Below, one piece after another: positions 22,935-31,484 of a stretch of 42,232 nt of DNA (positions are counted from its first letter, which is position 1; every line of letters starts with the position of its first letter). Both the position numbers and the translations under genes were made by a program. Origin of the DNA: Leptothrix discophora (GTDB taxonomy: Bacteria > Pseudomonadota > Gammaproteobacteria > Burkholderiales > Burkholderiaceae_C); the NCBI RefSeq assembly GCF_030705305.1, contig NZ_JAUZEE010000018.1, positions 1 to 42,232 on the forward strand, in the 5' to 3' direction. The notes under the pieces were generated by a model. The model saw only the letters and a list, made by a program, of their open reading frames with translations, did no database searches and was not told where the DNA came from.

Positions 22935-25900
22935 TCAGGCCCGCTGGCCGTGGGCGACCGGCGCCTGGCCTGGCGCGATCGACGGATCGCGCCAGCGCGC
23001 CATCGCCGCGTCCCAGCGTTCGCGCACCGCCCCCAGGTTCTTGGCCTTGACGTGGCCGTAGCCGCGGATGCCGTCGGGCAGCTGCGCGATCTCGACCGCC
23101 ATGGCCAGCCGCTCGGCCGTCAGACCGGCGATCAGCTGCTCGACCGTCGCGCGGTACTCGCCGATCAGCGCCCGTTCGGTGCGCCGTTCCTCGCTGCGCC
23201 CGAAGGGATCGAAGGCGGTCCCCCGCAGGAACTTCAGCCGGGCCAGCCACGGCAGGGCCCGGTGCATCCAGGGCCCGAAGGCGGTCTTGACCGGCTGGCC
23301 CTGCGCGTCGGTGCGGCCCAGGATCGGCGGCGCGAGGTGGTGGACGATGCGCACGTCGCCCTCGAACATCGCCGCGATGCGGGCGTCGAAGGCCGGATCG
23401 GCATGCAGCCGCGCGACCTCGTACTCGTCCTTGTAGGCCATCAGCTTGTGCAGGTTGCGGGCGACCGCCTCGGTCAGCCGTGTGCTGCCCAGCGGCGCCT
23501 CGGCGGCGCGCACGCACTCGACCAGCTCGCGGTAGCTGCGCGCCCAGGCGGCGTCCTGGAAGTCGGTCAGGGCCTGGACGCGGGTGGCGATCAGCTCGTC
23601 GAGCGACGGACGCTTGACGAACTGGATCACCTGCGCCCCCGTGCTGCCACCGGCCCGCGCGCCGACGTCGGCCAGGTCGACGGCGCAGCGCCGGCCCCAT
23701 TCAAAGGCGGCCAGGTTGTTGGCGACCTGGGTGCCGTTCAGCTCGATCGCGCGGCGCAGCGCGGCCCGGCTGAGCGGGATGCGGCCGTGCTGCCAGGCAT
23801 GGCCCAGCAGCAGCGGGTTGGTGTAGATCGAGTCGCCCAGCAGCTGTGTGGCGATCGTCTCGGCATCGAAGGCGACCACCTGGTCGGCGCCGACGGTGGC
23901 GCGCAGCGCGCGCTCGCAGGCTTCCGCCGGGAAGGCCCAGTCGCGGTCGTGGACCAGCGATGCGGTCGGCGTGCGGTGGGTGTTCAGCGTGATCCAGGTG
24001 CGACCCTCGGCCATCACCGAGACGGTCTCCTTCTTGGCCGCGACGATGCCGTCGCAGGCGATCACCAGGTCGGCCTTGGCGGTGTCGACCTTGGTGGTGT
24101 GCAGCGCGTCGGCCCGCTCGGCGATCTGGATGTGGCTCCAGGTCGCACCGCCCTTCTGCGCCAGGCCGGCCGAGTCCTGCGTGACCACGCCCTTGCCGTC
24201 CAGGTGCGCGGCCATGCCCAGCAGCTGGCCGATGGTGATGACGCCGGTGCCGCCGACGCCGGCGACCACGATGCCCCAGGCCTCGGTGGCCACCGGCAGG
24301 CGTGGCTCGGGCAGCGGCGGCAGGCTGTCCGGATCGACGCGGGTGTCCTTTTTCGGCTTGCGCAGCTGGCCGCCCTCGACCGTCACGAAGCTTGGGCAGA
24401 AGCCCTTCACGCAGGAAAAATCCTTGTTGCAGGTGCTCTGGTTGATGCGGCGCTTGCGGCCGAAGGGCGTCTCCACCGGCTCGACCGAGAGGCAGTTGCT
24501 TTGCGTCGAGCAGTCGCCGCAGCCTTCGCAGACGGCCTCGTTGATGACAACGCGGCGGGCCGGGTCGACCATCGTGCCGCGCTTGCGGCGACGTCTCTTT
24601 TCGGTCGCGCAGGTCTGGTCGTAGATCAGCACGGTGCAGCCGGCAAGTTCGCGCAACTCTCGCTGCACGGCGTCGAGTTCGTCGCGGTGGCGGATCGTCA
24701 CGCCCGGTGCGAGACGGGCCTTGATCGCCGCGTCGTCGGTGTAGCGGGCCGGGTCGTCGGTCACGACGACGATGCGGCGCACGCCCTCGGCCTCCAGCTC
24801 GCGCGACATCTCGGGCACCTTCAGCGTGCCGTCGACGGGCTGGCCGCCGGTCATCGCGACGGCGTCGTTGAACAGGATCTTGTAGGTGATGTTCACGCCG
24901 GCGGCGATGCTCTGGCGCACCGCCAGCAGGCCGGAGTGGTAGTAGGTGCCGTCGCCCAGGTTGGCGAACACGTGCGGCTCGGTCGTGAACGGCGCCTGGC
25001 CGACCCAGGGCACGCCCTCGCCGCCCATCTGCGTGTAGGTGTGGGTCTCGCGGTCCATCCACAGCGCCATGAAGTGGCAGCCGATGCCGGCCATCGCGCG
25101 CGAGCCGTCCGGCACGCGGGTGCTGGTGTTGTGCGGGCAGCCGCTGCAGAACCACGGCGTGCGTTCGCCGGTCTCCACGCGCGGCGCCTCGAGCGAGCGC
25201 TCCTTGGCGTCGATCACGGCCAGGCGCTGCTGCATGCGCGCGGCGATGTCCTCGGGCACGCCCAGCCGGGTCAGGCGCTTGGCAATGGCCTTGGCGATCA
25301 GGGCGGGCGTCAGGTCCAGCGTGGCGCGCAGCAGGCCGTTGGCGCTGGGGTTGGGCCGGCTCCACTCGCCGCCGCTGTGGTCGCCCTCGACCTCGTCGAA
25401 CTTGCCGACCACGTCCGGACGCACGTCGGCACGCCAGTTGTAGAGCTCCTCCTTGAGCTGGTACTCGATGACCTGGCGCTTCTCCTCGACCACCAGGATT
25501 TCCTGCAGCCCGGTGGCGAAGGCGCGCGTGACGGTCGCCTCCAGCGGCCAGACCACGCCGACCTTGTGCAGCCGGATGCCCACGCGCCGGCAGGCCGACG
25601 CGTCCAGGCCCAGGTCCGCGAGCGCCTGGCGGGTGTCGTTGTAGGCCTTGCCGCTGGCCATGATGCCCAGCCGCGCATCGGGCGTGTCGATCACGGTGTG
25701 GTTCAGGCGGTTGGCGCGCACGTAGGCCAGCGCGGCGTACCACTTGTGGTTCATCAGCCGGGCTTCCTGCTCGACCCGGTCGTCCGGCCAGCGGATGTGG
25801 ACGCCACCGGGCGGCATCGCGAAGTCCTCGGGCAGCACGATGCGCACGCGGTCCGGGTCGATCTCGACCGAGGTCGCGCTCTCGACCACTTCCTGGATCG

Positions 25901-26444
25901 TCTTCATCGCCGACCAGACGCCGGCGTAGCGGCTCATGGCCAGCGCGTGCAGGCCCATGTCGAGGATCTCCTGCACGCTGGCCGGGAAGAACACCGGCAG
26001 GCCGCAGGCCTTGAAGATGTGGTCGCTCTGGTGCGCGGCGGTGCTGCTCTTGGCAACGTGGTCGTCGCCGGCGATCGCCAGCACACCGCCGTGGCGGGCC
26101 GTGCCGGCCATGTTGGCGTGCTTGAAGACGTCGCTGCAGCGGTCCACGCCCGGCCCCTTGCCGTACCAGATGCCGAACACGCCGTCGTGCTTGCGCCGGC
26201 TCGGGTCCAGGTCCAGTTGCTGGCTGCCCCAGACGGCGGTGGCGGCGAGTTCCTCGTTGACGCCCGGCTGGAAGACGATGTTCTGCTTCGCGAGATGCGC
26301 CTTGGCCTGCCACAGCGCCTGGTCGTAGCCGCCCAGCGGGCTGCCCCGGTAGCCGCTGATGAAGCCGGCGGTGTCGAGCCCGGCGCGCGCATCGCGCAGC
26401 TGCTGCAGCATCGGCAGGCGGACCAGCGCGTGGGTGCCGCTCAT
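22935..26444 (-). CDS. Indolepyruvate ferredoxin oxidoreductase family protein, N-terminus lost to a frameshift
   Basis: The 1169-aa fused 2-oxoacid oxidoreductase begins here at an internal ATG. Visible are ISGYRGSPLGGYDQ, the TPP-domain region CSGCPHNTSTRVPDGS and GDGTYYHSGLLAV, two ferredoxin-type clusters (CEGCGDCSTQSNC; CNKDFSCVKGFCP) and the gamma domain VVAGVGGTGVITIGQLLG. Proteins of this class degrade aromatic amino acids via arylpyruvates to acyl-CoA. The expected start (MNAPLPDAVRRALEAV, then VTLDDKYTLASGRAF) is encoded from the ATG at 26535, but in another frame, because the C run after codon 3 has seven instead of six C. The divergent Lrp/AsnC gene is the likely regulator. Confidence 0.9.
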   Translation of the reverse strand: MSGTHALVRLPMLQQLRDARAGLDTAGFISGYRGSPLGGYDQALWQAKAHLAKQNIVFQPGVNEELAATAVWGSQQLDLDPSRRKHDGVFGIWYGKGPGVDRCSDVFKHANMAGTARHGGVLAIAGDDHVAKSSTAAHQSDHIFKACGLPVFFPASVQEILDMGLHALAMSRYAGVWSAMKTIQEVVESATSVEIDPDRVRIVLPEDFAMPPGGVHIRWPDDRVEQEARLMNHKWYAALAYVRANRLNHTVIDTPDARLGIMASGKAYNDTRQALADLGLDASACRRVGIRLHKVGVVWPLEATVTRAFATGLQEILVVEEKRQVIEYQLKEELYNWRADVRPDVVGKFDEVEGDHSGGEWSRPNPSANGLLRATLDLTPALIAKAIAKRLTRLGVPEDIAARMQQRLAVIDAKERSLEAPRVETGERTPWFCSGCPHNTSTRVPDGSRAMAGIGCHFMALWMDRETHTYTQMGGEGVPWVGQAPFTTEPHVFANLGDGTYYHSGLLAVRQSIAAGVNITYKILFNDAVAMTGGQPVDGTLKVPEMSRELEAEGVRRIVVVTDDPARYTDDAAIKARLAPGVTIRHRDELDAVQRELRELAGCTVLIYDQTCATEKRRRRKRGTMVDPARRVVINEAVCEGCGDCSTQSNCLSVEPVETPFGRKRRINQSTCNKDFSCVKGFCPSFVTVEGGQLRKPKKDTRVDPDSLPPLPEPRLPVATEAWGIVVAGVGGTGVITIGQLLGMAAHLDGKGVVTQDSAGLAQKGGATWSHIQIAERADALHTTKVDTAKADLVIACDGIVAAKKETVSVMAEGRTWITLNTHRTPTASLVHDRDWAFPAEACERALRATVGADQVVAFDAETIATQLLGDSIYTNPLLLGHAWQHGRIPLSRAALRRAIELNGTQVANNLAAFEWGRRCAVDLADVGARAGGSTGAQVIQFVKRPSLDELIATRVQALTDFQDAAWARSYRELVECVRAAEAPLGSTRLTEAVARNLHKLMAYKDEYEVARLHADPAFDARIAAMFEGDVRIVHHLAPPILGRTDAQGQPVKTAFGPWMHRALPWLARLKFLRGTAFDPFGRSEERRTERALIGEYRATVEQLIAGLTAERLAMAVEIAQLPDGIRGYGHVKAKNLGAVRERWDAAMARWRDPSIAPGQAPVAHGQRA

Positions 26445-26521
26445 GAAGGCGCGGCCGCTGGCGAGCGTGTACTTGTCGTCGAGCGTGACGGCTTCCAGGG
26501 CGCGGCGGACGGCGTCGGGCA

Positions 26522-26528
26522 GGGGGGG
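26522..26528. other. Seven-G tract carrying the frameshift in the oxidoreductase gene
   Basis: The plus strand has AGGGGGGGC, so the minus strand has seven C between codon 3 and the rest of the gene. With six C the natural start at 26535 joins the 1169-aa frame without any stop. With seven, the start codon leads into a meaningless frame and the true frame has a TGA just upstream. Confidence 0.9.
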
Positions 26529-26665
26529 CGTTCATGGCGGGCTCCAGCGGGGGCGGAATGCGCAAAGTCTAGGCAGAGTGGCCCGACAGGTGTTTTCCTT
26601 CTTTGCGTCTGTCGACAGGTTGACGGCAAGAAATAAGATCGAAACCGTCATCTGGAGAATCAGCC

Positions 26666-27238
26666 TTGCCAGAATCCACCATCCAAGGGAAAACCCGCAA
26701 TCCTGCCGCCGAGGCGGTGTCCGATCCGGCCGAGCTGGCCCACGGTGCCGCGCTGGACCGCTACGACGTCGCCATCCTGGGGGAGCTGCAGCGCGACGCG
26801 CGGCTGTCGAACGCCGAGCTGGCCACGCGCATCGGCCTGTCGGCCGCGCCGACCTGGCGGCGCGTGCGCTGGCTGGAGCAACAGGGCTACATCACCGGCT
26901 ACCGGGCCGAGATCGACCGGCGCCGCATCGGCCTGGGCGTGCTGGCCTTCGTGCGCATCGACGCCGACCGCAACGACGCCGAGGCGACCCGGGCGCTCGA
27001 GGCCGCGATCCGCGCCTTGCCCGAGGTGCTGTCCTGCCACTTCATCAGCGGCACCGGCACCTTCGAGGCCCAGGTTGTCGCGACCGACATCGACGCCTAT
27101 TCGCGCTGGGTGCGGGAAACCTTGTTCAACCTGCCGCACGTGAAGGACATGCACACCAGCTTCTCGCTCGGCGAGGTCAAGACCGGCCACCTGCTGCCGT
27201 TGACCCACCTGCACGTCCCGTCGCGCGGTCCGGGTTGA
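26666..27238 (+). CDS. Lrp/AsnC family transcriptional regulator
   Basis: The 190-aa protein has an N-terminal winged HTH (LDRYDVAILGELQRDARLSNAELATRIGLSAAPTWRRVRWLEQQGYI, about residues 30-75, in the family order) and a C-terminal RAM/Lrp ligand-binding domain (VLAFVRIDADR, VLSCHFISGTGTFEAQVVATDIDAY). An extra 28 residues precede the HTH. The start is a TTG with GGAG about 8 bp upstream. It diverges from the indolepyruvate oxidoreductase gene. Lrp-type control of such genes by an amino acid such as Phe or Trp is common, so local regulation is likely. The GACGG/CCGTC dyad (about 26622-26650) in between could be part of its site. Confidence 0.93.
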   Translation: MPESTIQGKTRNPAAEAVSDPAELAHGAALDRYDVAILGELQRDARLSNAELATRIGLSAAPTWRRVRWLEQQGYITGYRAEIDRRRIGLGVLAFVRIDADRNDAEATRALEAAIRALPEVLSCHFISGTGTFEAQVVATDIDAYSRWVRETLFNLPHVKDMHTSFSLGEVKTGHLLPLTHLHVPSRGPG

Positions 27239-27269
27239 ACCCCGCGCAGGACGGCCGCGCCTCAGGCGC

Positions 27270-28586
27270 TCAGCGCGGCCACAGCGCCCACAGCCGGAGC
27301 GGCTGCTTGGTGCGGCCGGCGCGGTCCTCGGCGCCGTCGCCCCAGCCCCAGTAGTAGTCGGCGCGGACCGCACCGACGATGGCGCTGCCGGTGTCCTGCG
27401 CCACCACCAGGCGCTGCAGCGGACGCGCCGGTGGGGGGTTGAGCGACCAGGGCTGCGGCTCGGTCGAGGCCAGCCAGACGGGCGTGCCGTAGGGGATGCT
27501 TTCCTTGTCGACCGCGATCGATCGGCCCGGCGTCAGCGGCACGCCCTGGGCACCGACCGCGCCGATGGTCGGGTCAGGCAGGGGCTCCTCGCGGAAGAAG
27601 ACGTAGCGCGGGTTGACGTTGACCAGCTCGCGCACGCGCTGCGGGTGGGCTCGGGCCCAGTCGCGGATCGCCGGCCAGTTGGCCTGTTCCAGCGTGAACG
27701 CGCCCTGCTGCACCAGCCAGCGGCTCAGCGGCACGAAGGGGTGGTCGTTGTTGGCCGCGTAGGCCAGGCGGACCATGCGCTTGCGGCCGTCCGGCTCGGT
27801 CAGCATCAGGCGGCCGGAGCCCTGCACCTGCACCAGCGTCGCGTCCAGCGGATCGGCGATCCAGGCGATCGCCTTGCCCCTGAGCGCGTCGAGCGCGGCC
27901 GGCAGGGTCTCGATCTGGGCGCGTGTGTACCAGGGCTTGCGCGTGGCCAGGTCGGCCGGTGGCGCGTACAGCGGCACGGTCTGGCGGGCGGTGCGCACGC
28001 GGCTGGCCTCGATCAGCGGCTCGAAGTAGCCGGTCATCAGGCCGTCGACCTGGCCGGCCGGACCCTCGACCCGCCAGGGCTGCAGGCGGCTGGTCAGGAA
28101 CTGGCGGATGCGGGCCTCGTCGGCGCCGGGGCCGATGGCGCGGGCCGCGTCGCAGACCGGTGCCCAGGCCACCTGGAAGACGCTGGCCGGCGCGGCGTTG
28201 AGCGCCACCGGCTGCAGCGCCGCCGGTGGCGGGCCGACCCGTTCGCAGCTGCGCAGCAGCGCCGGCCAGGCCAGCGTCAGGCTGTCCTCGTTCCAGCCGG
28301 GCAGGGCGTTCCAGTCGGCCCGCACCCAGCGGCCGCGGCCGGTCGGGCGTGTGGCCTCGGGGCCGGCCGTGGCTTCCGGGCTGGTGGTCGCGGCCGGCGT
28401 GGGCGAGCTGGTGACCGGTGTCTCGACCGGCGCGGCCGGTCCTTCCGGTGCCGGGGTGGTGCAGCCGGCCAGGGCCAGCAGGCTGCCTAGAATCGCGCCG
28501 CCCGCGACGCCGCGCAGCCTTTGCTGCGAGGTCCGCCAGGACGGGAAGAGCTCGTGGAGCGGGAAGGAAACGGACATGTGGCTCAT
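27270..28586 (-). CDS. mltA: Membrane-bound lytic murein transglycosylase A
   Basis: The 438-aa lipoprotein cleaves peptidoglycan glycan strands, forming anhydromuramic ends. The N-terminus has a lipobox (LLALAGC, Cys near residue 42) followed by a Pro/Ala/Thr-rich linker. The MltA domain (DGLMTGYFEPLIEASR, ATRKPWYTRAQIE) and 3D domain (GRSIAVDKESIPYGTPVWL, AQDTGSAIVGAVRADYYWGWG) are complete; Asp in AQDTGSA is the expected catalytic residue. A second ATG at 28577 shares bases with the start codon of the small plus-strand gene at 28576. It converges with the Lrp gene. Confidence 0.95.
   Translation of the reverse strand: MSHMSVSFPLHELFPSWRTSQQRLRGVAGGAILGSLLALAGCTTPAPEGPAAPVETPVTSSPTPAATTSPEATAGPEATRPTGRGRWVRADWNALPGWNEDSLTLAWPALLRSCERVGPPPAALQPVALNAAPASVFQVAWAPVCDAARAIGPGADEARIRQFLTSRLQPWRVEGPAGQVDGLMTGYFEPLIEASRVRTARQTVPLYAPPADLATRKPWYTRAQIETLPAALDALRGKAIAWIADPLDATLVQVQGSGRLMLTEPDGRKRMVRLAYAANNDHPFVPLSRWLVQQGAFTLEQANWPAIRDWARAHPQRVRELVNVNPRYVFFREEPLPDPTIGAVGAQGVPLTPGRSIAVDKESIPYGTPVWLASTEPQPWSLNPPPARPLQRLVVAQDTGSAIVGAVRADYYWGWGDGAEDRAGRTKQPLRLWALWPR
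28488..28493 (+). promoter_or_regulatory. Candidate -10 box (TAGAAT) for the 39-aa membrane peptide
   Basis: CCTAGAATC lies inside the mltA signal-peptide region, 82 bp in front of the small gene at 28576, and is identical to the motif in front of maeB and rpe. If used, the transcript would run antisense to the mltA start. Confidence 0.35.
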
Positions 28587-28695
28587 TGTGCTGGAAGCCC
28601 TCGGGGCGGGCGCCCTGCTGGTCGGGATCGTCTGGTGGACGATGTTCTCCGGCCGTCGCGGCGGCGAGCGGGTCGACGACGACCGCCAGCCCTGA
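28576..28695 (+). CDS. 39-aa single-helix membrane peptide, function unknown
   Basis: ATG 28576 is preceded by GGGAAGGAAA, a good ribosome site. The product has one hydrophobic helix (WLIVLEALGAGALLVGIVWWTMF) followed by a charged tail with SGRRGGER and DDDRQP, so it should sit in the inner membrane with the tail inside. Its ATG and a possible mltA ATG share the palindrome ACATGT on opposite strands. No function is known to me. Its position suggests a link to mltA or cell-envelope work, which is speculation. Confidence 0.65.
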   Translation: MWLIVLEALGAGALLVGIVWWTMFSGRRGGERVDDDRQP

Positions 28696-28720
28696 GCCCG
28701 TCAGGCCCGCGCTGAAACGA

Positions 28721-28749
28721 CACGGCCCGCAGCGGGGCTGCGGGCCGTG
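28721..28749. terminator. 13-bp perfect hairpin, bidirectional terminator
   Basis: CACGGCCCGCAGC (28721-28733) pairs fully with GCTGCGGGCCGTG (28737-28749) around GGG. On the minus strand TCGTTTC follows, so it best serves the lipoprotein gene ending at 28809. It also lies 25 bp behind the small plus-strand gene. Confidence 0.8.
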
Positions 28750-28808
28750 AGGGTGGGTGAGGCGATCGCCGGATCAGGTCCGGTCGGCGGCCGGGACGCC
28801 GCGTGGCG

Positions 28809-31163
28809 TCACTTGGGCAGCGTGTTCCAGTGGCGCAGCAGCGTGCGCAGCGCCTCGGGCTTGTTCTGCGGCGCGGCACGGCCGGCCTGGTCGGCGGTGT
28901 TGTTGCCGTGGCAGGAGGCGCACACGCGCACCTCGCCGGGCTGGAAGGTCACCCAGACGCGTTCGCGGACGATGGCCGTGCCGGTCGTGTCGGTGGTCTG
29001 CCAGGTCAGCGCACGGCGGGCCGGCACGAAGGCGGCGGTCGAGCCGTCGGCGGCGATCTTCACGCTGCCGACCGGGCCGGAGGTGTTGGGCACGTTCTTG
29101 CCCGGTGCGTCGTGCATCGGCTGGGCGATCGGACGGCGACCGCTGCGGTTGGCGTAGCCGCGCACCTGGTCGGCCTGGAAGATCTGGTAGTGCGAGACGT
29201 CGTAGACCTTCCCGGCATTGCCCACCGTCCTGACGCCGCCGGGCACCTGCAGGTTGTACGGCTGCTGCTTGTCGGCGCGGTCGCGCGAGGTCTGGTTGCG
29301 CGTCACGATCAGCGCCAGGTTGTTGGTCTTCATCCAGTTGCGCAGGGCGGTCTCGTCGACGCCTTCCTCGGCCAGGATGGTCTTCTCGGGCGTCGGGATG
29401 GCCGGGGCGCTGCGGCTGGCCGGGCGCAGGCGGGCGACCACCTCGACCGGCTCCAGTTCCCAGAGCTTGCCGGTGTAGGACCGCAGCGCGTCCGGGTCCC
29501 ACCAGCTGACGGTCTTGACGATGCCGCCGGTGACCGACGTGCCGGCGGTGTAGCGCGCAGCCGTCGCGTTCCAGGCCAGCTGCTTGAGCGTGAACTCGAC
29601 GCTGGTGGGCGTGCCCAGCGTGGTGCTCGGCGTGTGCACCGCCACCATCTGGCCGTCGCTCAGCGGCAGCGGGTTGCGGAAGCGGCCGCCGGCGTTGGCC
29701 GGATCGGTCACGTCGACCACCGCCATCTGCTCGGGATTCATCCCGACATAGCCCTGGAAACGCACGATCTGGTTCGCGCCGAGGTCGGCGAATTCACGTC
29801 CGTAGATGGCGTAGAAGGTGCCCGGGTTGAGCGGATCCTCGCGCAGCTGGAACAGGCCGCCGTCGCCACGGATGAGCTTGCGGTTGAGCGTGAAACCAGC
29901 GCTGGCGTAGTCCAGCAGCGAACTGTCGGTACTGAAGGAGCGCGTGAAGCTGCCGAGCTGGAATTCATGCCGGCCGACGTGGTTGAGGGTTTCCTCGTCG
30001 GTGCCGTCCTCGTTGACCTGCCACGGCGTGAAGATGTTGTAGGTATGTCCGTTGACCGTGCCGTAGGCGCTGGTGCTGGCCGCGCGGGTTTCCGGGAAGT
30101 ATTCGGCCGGGCTCGCCAGCCTGGCGGCGCTGGCCGATTCGTCGGCCATGTTGTAGTGGCCGTAGGTGCCGGCGTCGGCCTGCTGGTCGCGCTGCAGGTG
30201 GTCCCAGCGGGTGTAGATGACGCGGCCGGCGCTGTCGATGAAGGGCGAGAAGGCGCCGCTGACCGCGTGGTTGACCAGGCGCAGGTCACCGGTGGCCGGG
30301 GCCAGGCTCCAGATGCCGGTGTTGGTCGCCGTGCTCTCGTACTCGTCGAGCTGCGGGTAAAGGTGGGCCTCGCCGCTGCGCGGGCGGTCGGAGGTGAACA
30401 GCACGCGGTCGTCGGTGCCATACAGCGGCGAGACGTTGTTGTAGGTCGCCGGCTGGTTGGCGACCTTGGTGATGCGGACCCCCTCGCCCTTGCCCAGGCC
30501 GCTGACCTCGTAGATCTGCCAGTGGGTGCTCACGCTCACGTACTGCCGCGTCGGTGCGCCGATCACCATGCTGAAGAGCGCCTTGGTGCCGCTCCAGTGC
30601 ACCGTCGGTTCGCGCACCGCGATCGCGTTGGCGCCCTGCAGGCCGGCCATGCCGTAGCCGGCTTCCTGGGTCAGGTTGCGCAGCGTGCCGTCCGGGTAGC
30701 GGATCATCAGATCGCCGCCGCGCGGGCTCAGCTGGATCGAGGACAGGTGGTTGGCGAAGGTCCCCACGCGCGACGAGAAGTCCGACGAGGTCGGCACCTG
30801 GGTCACGAACAGGATCGGGTTCTTGACCGTCGACAGCGTGCTGCCGGGGATGGGCGCCGGCGCTGGGGCCGGGGCCGGGGCTGGTGTGGGAGCCGGTGCG
30901 GGTGCGGGTGCAGGGGCCGGGGCCGGAGCGGGAGCGGGAGCGGGAGCGGGAGCCGGAGCCGGTGCCGGTGCCGGTGCACGGCGACGCCGCAGCGCCTCGG
31001 CGTCCGGCGTGCCGTCGACGGTCGAGGCGGTCGCATCGGTCGTGCCGGTGTCGGCCGAGCCGCCGCCGCAGCCACTTAGCAGCGCGGCCGACGAGGCCAG
31101 GGCTGCGAGGGCCCAGAGGGCGTGCAGCTGGCGCAGCCGGGCGTTCGTGGGGGTCGGATTCAT
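28809..31163 (-). CDS. Large lipoprotein with Ala-Pro tract and C-terminal CxxCH heme motif (HzsA-related)
   Basis: A 784-aa protein starts at the ATG at 31163 with a signal sequence and lipobox ALLSGC (Cys32). A spacer with about 22 X-Pro dipeptides follows, then a region with beta-propeller-like repeats (PLYGTDDRVLFTSDRPR, FIDSAGRVIYTRWDHLQRD). The C-terminal part carries a single c-type heme site, CASCHGNN (Cys748, Cys751, His752 approximately). This layout is that of proteins annotated as HzsA-related, after the alpha subunit of hydrazine synthase, but no hydrazine genes are present. The role is unknown, perhaps an outer-membrane-anchored redox or binding protein. It is flanked by a strong terminator and a 320-bp upstream gap. 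Confidence 0.8.
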   Translation of the reverse strand: MNPTPTNARLRQLHALWALAALASSAALLSGCGGGSADTGTTDATASTVDGTPDAEALRRRRAPAPAPAPAPAPAPAPAPAPAPAPAPAPAPTPAPAPAPAPAPIPGSTLSTVKNPILFVTQVPTSSDFSSRVGTFANHLSSIQLSPRGGDLMIRYPDGTLRNLTQEAGYGMAGLQGANAIAVREPTVHWSGTKALFSMVIGAPTRQYVSVSTHWQIYEVSGLGKGEGVRITKVANQPATYNNVSPLYGTDDRVLFTSDRPRSGEAHLYPQLDEYESTATNTGIWSLAPATGDLRLVNHAVSGAFSPFIDSAGRVIYTRWDHLQRDQQADAGTYGHYNMADESASAARLASPAEYFPETRAASTSAYGTVNGHTYNIFTPWQVNEDGTDEETLNHVGRHEFQLGSFTRSFSTDSSLLDYASAGFTLNRKLIRGDGGLFQLREDPLNPGTFYAIYGREFADLGANQIVRFQGYVGMNPEQMAVVDVTDPANAGGRFRNPLPLSDGQMVAVHTPSTTLGTPTSVEFTLKQLAWNATAARYTAGTSVTGGIVKTVSWWDPDALRSYTGKLWELEPVEVVARLRPASRSAPAIPTPEKTILAEEGVDETALRNWMKTNNLALIVTRNQTSRDRADKQQPYNLQVPGGVRTVGNAGKVYDVSHYQIFQADQVRGYANRSGRRPIAQPMHDAPGKNVPNTSGPVGSVKIAADGSTAAFVPARRALTWQTTDTTGTAIVRERVWVTFQPGEVRVCASCHGNNTADQAGRAAPQNKPEALRTLLRHWNTLPK
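30847..30978. repeat. Degenerate hexanucleotide repeat, 22 units, encoding the Ala-Pro tract
   Basis: Units of the form GGNGCN follow each other without gap, including four identical GGAGCG units and one GGTGTG unit that gives Thr. The array encodes X-Pro dipeptides in the lipoprotein. As six is a multiple of three, expansion or loss keeps the frame and alters only spacer length. Confidence 0.9.
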
Positions 31164-31484
31164 CGGGTATCCCTGTGTGATTCGTGGCGCGCTGCCGGAT
31201 CGCCGCGCAGCGCTGTGCATGAACCTCACTATCGACCGGCCGCTCGCCTCGGCCGTAACGAAAGGAATCCCCCCGGCATCCCTTACCAATACTTGCAGCT
31301 TCGAAAGAATTGCAAATACCGGCGGGTGCCTGGGTGATGAATTCGTGGAATCGTTCGCAGTTCTGCGGGGTTTTCGCGCCGAATCTGTCGCAGGAGTTTG
31401 CCGGCTTGCTCCGGAACGTGTTGCCGGTGGTTTGCCGCGCCGCCTCGCCGATACAGCCGGGAAACGACTCGGGTTTCGACCGGC
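31164..31484. other. 320-bp non-coding region of low G+C
   Basis: Between the lipoprotein gene and gcr there is no credible gene. Short open frames on both strands lack ribosome sites and have codon use unlike the neighbours. The stretch is visibly richer in A/T than the rest of the window. It holds a candidate promoter and, next to the gcr stop, a short CCGG...CCGG dyad. I see nothing else in it. Confidence 0.6.
31286..31315 (-). promoter_or_regulatory. Candidate promoter for the lipoprotein gene
   Basis: On the minus strand TTGCAA (31315-31310) and TATTGG (31291-31286) are 18 bp apart, giving a leader of about 115 nt. The spacer contains the palindrome TTCGAA. Confidence 0.3.

Noticed and set aside
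22950-26636. Plus-strand open frame of more than 1200 codons opposite the oxidoreductase
   Set aside because: Low-complexity shadow of the minus-strand gene; the minus strand has clear motifs and the plus frame none.
30847-30978. Regular repeats resembling a CRISPR or satellite array
   Set aside because: The six-bp units are contiguous, without spacers, and encode the Ala-Pro stalk of the lipoprotein.
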